A stretch of DNA of 57,598 nt from an uncultured Clostridia bacterium (GTDB lineage: Bacteria > Bacillota > Clostridia > Christensenellales > Borkfalkiaceae). Both the position numbers and the translations under genes were made by a program. Within the stretch, counting starts at the first letter, position 1; each line of letters begins with the position of its first letter. This document shows positions 50,820 through 57,598 of this stretch, one piece after another. The notes under the pieces were generated by a model that saw nothing but the letters and a program-made list of their open reading frames with translations, was not told the origin of the DNA and searched no databases. The stretch lies in NCBI GenBank assembly GCA_947598205.1, contig CANQFB010000009.1, forward strand, positions 1-57,598, in the 5' to 3' direction.

Positions 50820-51818
50820 ATGGAAAGCTACGAACCCAAAAAACTGCTCATCCTGCGCATTCTCGAAATTCTAACGGAGTATTCGGACGCCGAGCACAAA
50901 CTCCATCAGGGGGACATCATCAGCCTTCTCAAAGTCGTCTACGGCATCGAGTGCGAGAGGAAGGCGGTCGCGCGGAACATCGAATATTTGCAGAACGCGG
51001 GCTACGAGATCATCGCCGATAAGTCAGGCGTGTATCTTGCCGAGAAAAAGTTCGAGGTGGGAGAACTGCGCCTGCTCGTCGATTCGGTGCTTGCAAGCCG
51101 CAATATCTGCAAGGCGCACACCAAACGGCTCATCGAAAAGCTCGTGAAGGAGGGCGGGAAGTACTTCAAAAATTATGCCCGCCACGTCGTCAACCTCGAC
51201 GATTACATCAAGTCGGACGGACGGGAATTTTTTCTCTCCGTTGAACTGCTTACCGAGGCGATCGCCGCAAAACGGCAAGTGAAATTCATCTATCAGGACT
51301 ACGGCGCCGACAAAAAACTGCACCCGCGGCGAGAAAAGCCGTACATGGCGAGCCCCTTTCAGCTCTTTTTGAAGAACGGCGGGTACTATACTGCCTGCGC
51401 CTTCGAGGGGCACGACGATTTGGCGTTCGTCCGCGTGGATCGCATGGCGGAGGTTGCCGTCTTGGAGGAGCGCGCTCGCCCCGTCACCTCGATCAAGGGC
51501 TGTGAAAACGGACTGAATTTGGGGAAACTGCAAAGCAGGCTTCCCAATCTCTACTACGACGAGCCGCAGAAGGTTGTTTTTGAGACGCGCAACTGTCCCC
51601 AAAATATCCCCGACTACGTGTTCGATACGTTTGGGAAAGAAGCGGACATCGAGCCCCTCCCCTCGGGGGAATACCGTGTGAGCGTCACCGCCTCTCCCCG
51701 CGCCGTGCGCTTCTGGCTCTTGAGCTTCGGGCGATACGTCAAAGTCCTCTCCCCGCAGTCCCTCGCGGACAAGATCAAAGAGGACATCGAAGAGATGCGA
51801 AAAAATTACGAAGGATAA
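50820..51818 (+). CDS. WYL-domain transcriptional regulator
   Basis: 332 residues. A winged-helix N-terminal domain (about 1-75: KKLLILRILEILTEYSDAEHKLHQGDIISLLKVVYGIECERKAVARNIEYLQNAGYEI) and a WYL domain (about 140-240; PYMASPFQLFLKNGGYYTACAFEGHDDLAFVRVDRM), with a C-terminal WCX-like part. WYL proteins often act in defence and DNA-damage response. The start at 50820 follows AAAGGAG. The next gene starts 15 nt later and is surely co-transcribed. Confidence 0.88.
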   Translation: MESYEPKKLLILRILEILTEYSDAEHKLHQGDIISLLKVVYGIECERKAVARNIEYLQNAGYEIIADKSGVYLAEKKFEVGELRLLVDSVLASRNICKAHTKRLIEKLVKEGGKYFKNYARHVVNLDDYIKSDGREFFLSVELLTEAIAAKRQVKFIYQDYGADKKLHPRREKPYMASPFQLFLKNGGYYTACAFEGHDDLAFVRVDRMAEVAVLEERARPVTSIKGCENGLNLGKLQSRLPNLYYDEPQKVVFETRNCPQNIPDYVFDTFGKEADIEPLPSGEYRVSVTASPRAVRFWLLSFGRYVKVLSPQSLADKIKEDIEEMRKNYEG

Positions 51819-51833
51819 CGAAAGGAGGCAATC

Positions 51834-53636
51834 ATGATCGACAGAAACGAAACCTACGTCATTCTCGGCTTTGCCTGCGCGGATAACATTCGCGGCATCG
51901 AGGAAAAAATCGAAAAGCCCTACCTTGTCGAAGTTGCGGCGGTCAAGATCGAGAAGAGGAAGATCGTATCCCACTTTTCTTCCTTCATCGCGATCGGCGG
52001 CTACGATGCGCACGATATCGAATTTGACCCGTGCAACCCCGAAACGTACGGCGTTCAGGAGGATCACCTCATCGGCGCGCCCTCGTTTGAAGATGTCGCA
52101 AAACGGGTGTGCGTGTATGCCGCGGGGTGCGTCCCCGTTGCGATTCCGAACTTTTTTGATACTATGAAGATTTTTTCGGAGGGCGCAAAAAAGTACGGAC
52201 TTTCTTTCGATCATCCCGTGCGGCAGTTCGGGAAAACGTTTCCCATCCGAAGGGAATTTAAGGATGGGACTCCCACGACGGAGATATTCTCGGAATATGA
52301 GATTTTCCTTCTCGACAAGGACATCATGATGAACACGAGAGATGACCTTCTCACATGGACGCTTGCTTATGCCCGCCTCGCGCTCGCCTTCATGGACGAG
52401 GAAGAAGGAAAAATCGAGGAGTTATACAACACCCTCTTCTCGGAGTACGGCATCACCTTTCTCGAGGGGCTCGGAACGGAGCGGGAGGACGAACTTGCGC
52501 TCGAATTTTGCCGCCTTGCGCACGATCCCCCGTGGGACGGCGTGAAGAGTTTCACCGATAAAGAAAACAGCATCTATTCGGAATTTCCCACTGAAAAACT
52601 CTGTTTGACCGAGACTTATGAGGCAAAAACTTTGGACGGCGGCGTGTGTACGGATGAGAGACTTTCACTCGCCGCCGCCGAGAAAATCGCACCCCATCTC
52701 ACAAATTGCAGGCTTGCGGTGCTCGATTTGAAGCTGTTTTCGGAAGGGGAAAGCCATGCCCGCTACCGCCGTCTTGCGGAGGCGTTGTGGCTTAAAGAAT
52801 TTGCGGCGCGCATGGACGTCAGCATCCTCATTCCTGTCCACTTTGAAAAACCCTTCTCCGCATGGCGCAATTCCAAGCAGCTTGCGGGAAGGCATGTGCG
52901 GGTCGTTCAGCTCTTCAACGATAGGGGAAATTACGGCATGGAGATCTTCGGCGGCAAGAATTTCCCGTGTGAGAAATATGTTCTTCTCGATATCGAAACA
53001 AGCGGCTTAAATGAAGAGCGCGACCGCGTCATCTCCGTTTCGGCAGACAAAATCACAGACGGGAAGCTGACGGAGCGCTTTTTCTCCCTTGTCGCCTTTG
53101 AGGGAAGCCTTCCGCCCGAGATCGCGAACCTCACGGGCATTCGGGATGAAATGCTCAAAGGCAAGCCCGACCTCGATACCGTCATGAAAGACCTCGAAGC
53201 GTTCCGCGGCGGTCTCCCCGTCTATGCCGACTGTGCGCCGTTCGTACGAAAATTTTTGAAGAAGTACGATCTCGAGATCGGCGAGCGGGAGAAAAAGCCC
53301 CTTTCGCCGCGCTTCTTCGACGCCCTGATCGACGGGGCGCAGAATGAAAATGCCCTTGTTGCGCTCTGCAAGACGGACGTCAAGTACTTTCGGGATACGT
53401 ATTCGGTCTGCGAAATGAAGATCGTCCGCGCGGGGGAAGAGGCGGAACTTACGTCAAAAATAGGCGAAATTGCCGCCGAGCCGTACGACGCCTTCGTGAT
53501 CCTGCTCCGCATTCCGAAATATGCGTTTGAAGAGACAATTCGGAATATGAAAACCGACGGAAAAACGGCACTCATCGGCGCGGTCGAATCAAATATTTTC
53601 GACGCCGTCATCGGCTGTTGCAAGAAAAAGCCGTAA
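51834..53636 (+). CDS. Tandem degenerate DnaQ-like exonuclease-fold protein
   Basis: 600 residues. The C-terminal half (about 380-500) looks like a DnaQ/RNase T fold: YVLLDIETSGL (D386, E388, the ExoI acids), VISVSADKI and IANLTGIRDEMLKGKPDLDTVMKDLEAF. The ExoII Asp (HNAxFD position reads ADCAPFV) and the ExoIII His/Asp are not found. The N-terminal half (about 5-115) follows the same outline (YVILGFACAD, VEVAAVKIEKRKIVSHFSSFI, ...APSFEDVAKRVCVYAAGCVPVAIPNFFD) but lacks D-x-E. Neither half appears to have a full active site. Coupled to a WYL regulator by AAAGGAGG. Function unknown; nucleic-acid binding or a dead nuclease is likelier than catalysis. Confidence 0.7.
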   Translation: MIDRNETYVILGFACADNIRGIEEKIEKPYLVEVAAVKIEKRKIVSHFSSFIAIGGYDAHDIEFDPCNPETYGVQEDHLIGAPSFEDVAKRVCVYAAGCVPVAIPNFFDTMKIFSEGAKKYGLSFDHPVRQFGKTFPIRREFKDGTPTTEIFSEYEIFLLDKDIMMNTRDDLLTWTLAYARLALAFMDEEEGKIEELYNTLFSEYGITFLEGLGTEREDELALEFCRLAHDPPWDGVKSFTDKENSIYSEFPTEKLCLTETYEAKTLDGGVCTDERLSLAAAEKIAPHLTNCRLAVLDLKLFSEGESHARYRRLAEALWLKEFAARMDVSILIPVHFEKPFSAWRNSKQLAGRHVRVVQLFNDRGNYGMEIFGGKNFPCEKYVLLDIETSGLNEERDRVISVSADKITDGKLTERFFSLVAFEGSLPPEIANLTGIRDEMLKGKPDLDTVMKDLEAFRGGLPVYADCAPFVRKFLKKYDLEIGEREKKPLSPRFFDALIDGAQNENALVALCKTDVKYFRDTYSVCEMKIVRAGEEAELTSKIGEIAAEPYDAFVILLRIPKYAFEETIRNMKTDGKTALIGAVESNIFDAVIGCCKKKP

Positions 53637-53707
53637 ACCCATCGCCCTCGCAAAATCTTTCTGCTATACTATTTATAAAATTTCATCAACAAAAGGAGAA
53701 ATAGAAA

Positions 53708-54670
53708 ATGAAAAATTATTGGTTGCATCGAATTTCGCATGTAAGTGAAGTTGCCTATGCGCTATTGGAAAAAGGATTTTTATCAGTCGGCTGGGGAAAG
53801 TGTAAAAACGATCCGATATCCGATCTCAAGGAAGGGAAAGAAGCGTTTGAAGAACTCATGAAGTGTCATGGCTACAACAACCGTTCGCGTTGGGGGCTTT
53901 GGCGTTTTTTGCAGTTTGCGGTTGACGATATAGTAGTTGTGCCCCTCTATAATTCTGAATTCGCAATCTGCCGCATTGTCGAGGGACCTAAACCGGCTGT
54001 TGAGATTCCGGATGAAATTGATATTGGTTTTGTTGCCAAAATCGAATTATTAAAAAAGTGTCCGCGTAGTTACGCTTCGAGCTCTTTGCAATCAAGAATG
54101 AAAATGAGGCAGGTCAATGGGAATCTAAATGATTTGAAACAACATATCGAAGAGGCAAAGAATGCAAAAATGCCTTCATTTGCTAAGCTCCATGACATTA
54201 TTTCAGACATTGTTTCCGATAATCGTGAAAAATTTATACAGTCTATTTCCCCAAACAACTTTGAGAGGCTCATCCAATGGTACATGAAAAAGATCGGCGC
54301 GGAAGATGTTTATATTCCCGCAAAAAATGAACATGGAAAAGAAAATCACGCCGATGCTGATGTTATTGCGACCTTTTCAAACCTACATATTCGAGTATAT
54401 ATCCAAGCAAAAAGACATGACGGCGAAACAAGCGACTGGGCGGTAAAGCAAATTACCGAATATGTCAAACAAAAGATGGAAGGCCAAGAAGAGGACGATG
54501 CAGAAAAGGGAAATTATGTTCCGATCCTATGGGTTATTTCCACGGGAAAATTCACCGAAGACGTTCATAAGAAAGCAAAAGAAGCGAATGTGCGCTTGAT
54601 CGACGGCAAAGAATTTTTTACGATGTTGCTCGACCACGGCATTGGATCTATCGACGAAGCCTTTCTATAA
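53708..54670 (+). CDS. Mrr-like restriction endonuclease
   Basis: 320 residues. The C-terminal half has the Mrr-type PD-(D/E)xK variant: ADADVIATFSNLHIRVYIQAKRH (Asp, then Q-x-K), after FERLIQWYMKKIGAEDVYIPAKNEHGKENH. The N-terminal half (MKNYWLHRISHVSEVAYALLEKGFLSVGWGK...WRFLQFAVDDIVVVPLYNSEFAICRIV) resembles a PUA/EVE-type base-sensing fold; this is a weak match by eye. Such proteins usually cut modified foreign DNA without a partner methylase, and none is nearby. The gene is AT-richer than the core region. AAAGGAG upstream. Confidence 0.78.
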   Translation: MKNYWLHRISHVSEVAYALLEKGFLSVGWGKCKNDPISDLKEGKEAFEELMKCHGYNNRSRWGLWRFLQFAVDDIVVVPLYNSEFAICRIVEGPKPAVEIPDEIDIGFVAKIELLKKCPRSYASSSLQSRMKMRQVNGNLNDLKQHIEEAKNAKMPSFAKLHDIISDIVSDNREKFIQSISPNNFERLIQWYMKKIGAEDVYIPAKNEHGKENHADADVIATFSNLHIRVYIQAKRHDGETSDWAVKQITEYVKQKMEGQEEDDAEKGNYVPILWVISTGKFTEDVHKKAKEANVRLIDGKEFFTMLLDHGIGSIDEAFL

Positions 54671-54741
54671 TCCTATACGCCCCTCTTTTTTTCTTGGTTC
54701 GGGTCGAAAGAGGTCGTGTGCAAACCAATTTTCATTCCAAC

Positions 54742-54771
54742 AAAAAGGGCAGTCTTGTGACTGCCCTTTTT
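54742..54771 (+). terminator. Terminator of the Mrr-like gene
   Basis: AAAAAGGGCAGTC (54742-54754) pairs with GACTGCCCTTTTT (54759-54771). Strong. The rest of the 252-nt gap to the next start is AT-rich with nothing clear. Confidence 0.85.
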
Positions 54772-54922
54772 GTTATGTAAACTACAAGCACCTCCTGGGC
54801 CGAGTAGAATTGCATTAAAAAATTTGTCATGTCAAACTCAACTTCCAATAAAGACATGATATAAATTAAAATGGATGGTATGTTTTTATTGTCATCGATA
54901 ACAATATGAGTAGAGGTATTTT

Positions 54923-55117
54923 ATGCAACCAAAATTTGCAAAGTTATTAAGCACTAATGAAAAGTTTCCCATCAAAGCAATTCATTATTCTACAAAACAG
55001 GTTACACTTCAAGAGAACTCAAAAGTTTTTAATACAGTTGGCTTCCGTTCTGTTGAATTTGACTTTTCAAATATGTCATCAAATGAAATAAACGAATTTT
55101 TATCGAATATCAAATAA
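54923..55117 (+). CDS. Small hypothetical protein
   Basis: 64 residues (MQPKFAKLLSTNEKFPIKAIHYSTKQ and so on), soluble, with no domain I recognise. GAGG lies 7 nt before the ATG. AT-rich, like its neighbours. It precedes the membrane/TIR pair by 48 nt and may belong to the same unit. Confidence 0.55.
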   Translation: MQPKFAKLLSTNEKFPIKAIHYSTKQVTLQENSKVFNTVGFRSVEFDFSNMSSNEINEFLSNIK

Positions 55118-55165
55118 GTGTTTAATTGATCTCATTATGTGGTATTAATATAAATAGGTAATACT

Positions 55166-55573
55166 ATGGACGAAATCAAAAGCAAACATATTGATTTAAT
55201 TCAAAGCAATATTTCAAGAATGTCAAATAACTCTTTCCTATTGAAAGGTTGGGCTGTTACAATTTTAGCTGCTATTTTTGTGCTTTCAGCAAAAGAATCA
55301 AATGAAACTTTCGCATTTATAGCGGCTATACCTGTCATTGGATTTTGGCTCTTGGACTCTTATTTTTTACAAAATGAAAGAAAATATCGGATTTTATATA
55401 ATATAGTTGTAAGAAATAAACCCGACGAAACCCTTTCACTCACGATGCCGTGTTCTAATCGCGCAGAGAAAACCACCTATTTGCAAGCATTGTTCTCAAA
55501 AATAGAAATATTGTTTTATAGTTTGCTCGTCGCCGTTATTGTTGCCTCGTTTTTTGTTATAAAATACCTATAA
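55166..55573 (+). CDS. Small membrane protein paired with a TIR-like protein
   Basis: 135 residues with three likely membrane segments (about 28-42, 49-67, 115-133) and a cytoplasmic middle loop (QNERKYRILYNIVVRNKPDETLS). The N-terminal MDEIKSKHIDLIQSNISRMSNNSFLLKGWAVTIL is helical and amphipathic. I know similar uncharacterised proteins beside TIR-like genes. It ends 10 nt before the TIR gene. The pairing suggests a membrane effector opened or used by the TIR signal; this is inference. Confidence 0.75.
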   Translation: MDEIKSKHIDLIQSNISRMSNNSFLLKGWAVTILAAIFVLSAKESNETFAFIAAIPVIGFWLLDSYFLQNERKYRILYNIVVRNKPDETLSLTMPCSNRAEKTTYLQALFSKIEILFYSLLVAVIVASFFVIKYL

Positions 55574-55583
55574 GGAGAAACAT

Positions 55584-56264
55584 ATGGGACACAAAATTTT
55601 CATTTCCTATAAATTTGCAGACACAAGTGTTAAATCGTTAGGCCCCAATAAAAATACCGTTAGAGACTATGTAAATATTTTGCAAACTTACATAGAAAAC
55701 TACTCTGAACATATATTTAAGGCTGAGGACGATGATGAGGATTTGTCTCAGCTTTCAGATGATACTATATGGGAGAAATTAAAAGATAGAATTTTTGATA
55801 GTACTCTAACAATTGTCCTTATCTCTCCCAACATGAAGAAGGCAGGGATTTCTGAAAGGAATCAATGGATCCCATGGGAAATTTCTTATTCGCTTAAAGA
55901 AGAGTCGCGTAAAACAATAAGCGGAACAAATAAGTCTAGTCCTAGCAATGCACTTTTAGCTATTGTTTTACCTGATTCTGATGGGAATTATACATATTAC
56001 ATAGACAATAAGAATTGTTGTCCTTCAAACTGTCGGATTCTTAAAATCGATCAACTTTTCACAATTCTAAAGAAAAATATGTTTAATATTAAAGAACCCG
56101 ACAGCTACAACTGTAATGGCCTCATTATCTATCATGGCGAATCAAGTTATATTTATTCTGTAACATGGGATGACTTCATCGCAAATCCCGAAAAATATAT
56201 TACCAAAGCATACGCTATACAAAGCGCAAAAGAAAAATATAATATCAAATATGAAATAAACTAA
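55584..56264 (+). CDS. TIR-like (DUF1863/ThsB-type) protein
   Basis: 226 residues. The N-terminal KIFISYKFADTSV (4-16) and TIVLISPNMKK (76-86) match the MTH538 TIR-like (DUF1863) fold, which includes the ThsB sensors of Thoeris defence. The likely catalytic Glu is E99 in WIPWEISYSL. The C-terminal half (about 135-226) is not recognised. TIR proteins of this kind hydrolyse NAD+ or build cyclic ADP-ribose signals after phage sensing. No SIR2-SLOG (ThsA) gene is in the window; the small membrane protein before it is the only candidate partner. AAGGAG before the start. Confidence 0.82.
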   Translation: MGHKIFISYKFADTSVKSLGPNKNTVRDYVNILQTYIENYSEHIFKAEDDDEDLSQLSDDTIWEKLKDRIFDSTLTIVLISPNMKKAGISERNQWIPWEISYSLKEESRKTISGTNKSSPSNALLAIVLPDSDGNYTYYIDNKNCCPSNCRILKIDQLFTILKKNMFNIKEPDSYNCNGLIIYHGESSYIYSVTWDDFIANPEKYITKAYAIQSAKEKYNIKYEIN

Positions 56265-56365
56265 ATAAGAAACCAAATATTAGCTGTAAACTTAGAAGTG
56301 ATCCAGATCTTGGATATTTCTCCGTAGATAAATCTTGGTTTTAAAACGGTAAACAGGGATTGATT

Positions 56366-56608
56366 CTAATCTATATTTAGATTATCATATAAAAACATTT
56401 CTGAATTTAAAAAATCACTCGCTGTTATTCCAAATCCATCGGAAATCGCAATTATTGTTTTTAAATTTACACCTTTAGCTTTTCCCTTCATGATACTTTT
56501 TATGGTATCATGTGCTATGCCTGCATTTTGTTCCAACCGATATTGAGTTAAGTTTTTTTCTTTTAGTAATTCCTTTATTCTCAATGCAACAGCTTGACTA
56601 ATATTCAT
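56366..56608 (-). CDS. XRE-family repressor
   Basis: 80 residues: MNISQAVALRIKELLKEKNLTQYRLEQNAGIAHDTIKSIMKGKAKGVNLKTIIAISDGFGITASDFL. A plain Cro/C1-type helix-turn-helix. The ATG at 56608 has GGAG 6 nt upstream. Divergent from the lipoprotein at 56751 and flanked by three matching 15-bp operators (56621-56736), so it probably represses itself and the lipoprotein. Confidence 0.88.
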   Translation of the reverse strand: MNISQAVALRIKELLKEKNLTQYRLEQNAGIAHDTIKSIMKGKAKGVNLKTIIAISDGFGITASDFLNSEMFLYDNLNID

Positions 56609-56620
56609 TACAAACTCCAA

Positions 56621-56736
56621 GGGTTAAACTTCACCTTGAAGTGTATTATTTTTTCTAAAATTTATACGGGTTAAAATTCACCCAAACGCTTGACTTATTA
56701 TTTCATAAACAGTATAATACAGGTGAAATTTAACCC
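56621..56736. promoter_or_regulatory. Divergent control region with three near-identical operators
   Basis: GGGTTAAAnTTCACC occurs at 56621-56635 (n = C), 56668-56682 (n = A) and, inverted, 56722-56736 (n = T): the three copies differ only at the ninth base. The lipoprotein promoter (TTGACT 56690-56695, 17-bp spacer, TATAAT 56713-56718) lies between the second and third copies. The first copy covers the start of the XRE mRNA. Confidence 0.88.
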
Positions 56737-56750
56737 ATAAGGAGAAAAAA

Positions 56751-57278
56751 ATGAAAAAATTCAAAGTTTGCCTTTTGTGTACGATCAGCATCATGTGTTT
56801 CGCAATGCTTTCCGCTTGCGGAGATGGTTGGTTCAATTCAAGTGAGGATGAAGACCAAAAGGAAGATTACAGCCAATATTTTAGCATAGATTGTCCTATA
56901 AGTTTGACTGAAAAATCATACATTTGGTCTATTTCTCCCGATTCTGTAGCCATGCAATTGTATTTTAAGAATGATTCAGAGAAAAAAATAATTGCGTATG
57001 AAGCGGTTTGTATTTTATACAATATTTACGGAGAACAACTAATCTATAGCGGGCATATCTCACCCTATAATCAAATCACTGAAACTCCCGTGAATTTTGA
57101 AAATGGAATTACTGATAGGCTAGAGTATTCTTTTAGTTCTAAAGTTTATTATGCAGAGGTTTATATATACTTTGCCCTTTTCGATGATCAAACAAACTGG
57201 GGTTGCAGAACTGGCATCTTGACAGAAACGATACTTGAGTTGGGCACAAAATACAAAATTGAAAGAAAAACTCTTTAA
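56751..57278 (+). CDS. Small lipoprotein of unknown function
   Basis: 175 residues. Lipoprotein signal MKKFKVCLLCTISIMCFAMLSACGD with the lipobox Cys at 23, then an acidic linker (SSEDEDQKED) and a beta-rich domain (about 45-170) that suggests an immunoglobulin-like or FxLYD-type fold. No firm family. AAGGAG upstream. Tightly controlled by the XRE operators. Confidence 0.75.
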   Translation: MKKFKVCLLCTISIMCFAMLSACGDGWFNSSEDEDQKEDYSQYFSIDCPISLTEKSYIWSISPDSVAMQLYFKNDSEKKIIAYEAVCILYNIYGEQLIYSGHISPYNQITETPVNFENGITDRLEYSFSSKVYYAEVYIYFALFDDQTNWGCRTGILTETILELGTKYKIERKTL

Positions 57279-57296
57279 GATGTGAGGGGAAATAAC

Positions 57297-57450
57297 ATGT
57301 CAAAGATCAATATCGTAATTGCGGGTGACTACGATTAAGTGCAAAAAATAAAGGGCACATACCCTACTAATCAATTTTAAGGACGGCAAGAAAAGTCTTG
57401 TATTGGTAGATGATAAAATCAACGTAGCTTTGATTAAAACACTTTTTTAA
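57297..57450 (+). pseudogene. Remnant of a small gene
   Basis: A ribosome site (GAGGGG) and ATG open MSKINIVIAGDYD, which stops at 57338. Another frame resumes with LLINFKDGKKSLVLVDDKINVALIKTLF up to 57450, and this frame has an inner stop near 57353. The two parts look like one small protein of about 50 residues broken by a frameshift and a stop. Family unknown. Confidence 0.5.
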
Positions 57451-57475
57451 GATGTTAACTTAGCTTGCCTCAACC

Positions 57476-57583
57476 AAAACAAGACACGGGGTTTACCGTA
57501 ATTCCCATAGGGAATTTAGGTAGTCGCCGCTCAAAGAGAATTAGGCGTGGCGTGAAGCCACGCCTTTTCTCATATCTTGTTTT
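57476..57583 (+). other. Structured region at the end of the window
   Basis: AAAACAAGA (57476-57484) is complementary to TCTTGTTTT (57575-57583). Inside are a hairpin AATTCCC-ATA-GGGAATT (57502-57518) and a strong stem AGGCGTGGC/GCCACGCCT followed by TTTCTC (57543-57569). It may be a noncoding RNA with a terminator, or the 3' end of a unit that continues beyond the window. Confidence 0.4.
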
Positions 57584-57598
57584 AGATGTTTGTGTCAG

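Noticed and set aside
54671..54922. A small gene between the Mrr-like gene and the 64-residue protein
   Set aside because: Only a terminator and AT-rich sequence without a start signal are seen.

Overview
The window is a 57.6 kb piece of a chromosome from a Gram-positive anaerobe, most likely an uncultured gut member of the class Clostridia. The evidence is the Bacillus-type order of the S10-spc-alpha ribosomal gene block, zinc-binding forms of S14, S4, L36 and L32, a large Bacillus-type SRP RNA, a Pta-AckA acetate branch, a D-lactate dehydrogenase, a rubredoxin-fused flavoprotein, the GGGtGRT/NifU-like pair, TmcAL, and cell-surface lipoproteins with BspA-type leucine-rich repeats. Family or genus cannot be set from this sequence alone. 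Most genes use strong AGGAGG-like ribosome sites and sigma-A promoters (TTGACA / 17 bp / TATAAT). No tRNA, rRNA, CRISPR array or complete insertion sequence was seen.

Layout. 0-7.4 kb: two LRR lipoproteins, obgE, yhbY and a small XRE repressor. 7.4-12.5 kb: a NifU-like scaffold and GGGtGRT protein, a DUF1295 membrane protein and a GH31 glycosidase. 12.6-15.1 kb: an XRE/membrane regulator pair and an ArsB/NhaD-like permease. 15.2-31.4 kb: the ribosomal block from rpsJ to rplQ, including secY, adk, map, infA and rpoA, with a second strong promoter in front of rpsM. 31.4-34 kb: D-lactate dehydrogenase and an M18 aminopeptidase. 34.6-36.7 kb: an XRE repressor divergent from two zinc-ribbon membrane proteins. 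37.0-37.3 kb: the SRP RNA on the minus strand. 37.4-42.6 kb: an Mrp ATPase, a YegP-domain envelope protein, two FAD proteins and another XRE protein. 42.7-47.7 kb: tmcAL, pta, ackA, a YceD-like protein, rpmF and a flavin reductase-rubredoxin. 48.0-50.6 kb: csoR-copA copper efflux. 50.8-53.6 kb: a WYL regulator with a tandem degenerate DnaQ-like protein. 53.7-57.5 kb: an AT-rich accessory island with an Mrr-like nuclease, a small membrane protein next to a TIR-like protein, an XRE repressor, a lipoprotein and a pseudogene.

The features that stand out are these. (1) A two-gene membrane protein/TIR module in the AT-rich island looks like a signalling defence system of Thoeris-like logic with an uncharacterised membrane partner. 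(2) Three nearly identical 15-bp operators sit between the island's XRE gene and its lipoprotein. (3) Several genes (obgE, the XRE gene at 4.6 kb, the FAD protein at 39.5 kb) have a perfect promoter whose predicted start of transcription is the A of the ATG, and no ribosome site, so they are probably leaderless. (4) A two-copy structured element shares a core of about 34 nt with differing flanking hairpins, one copy between infA and rpmJ and one just behind the SRP RNA. (5) The copper ATPase carries DKTAT in place of the near-invariant DKTGT. (6) Three families of short palindromic repeats fill most gaps between operons, and one block sits inside the spc operon between secY and adk.
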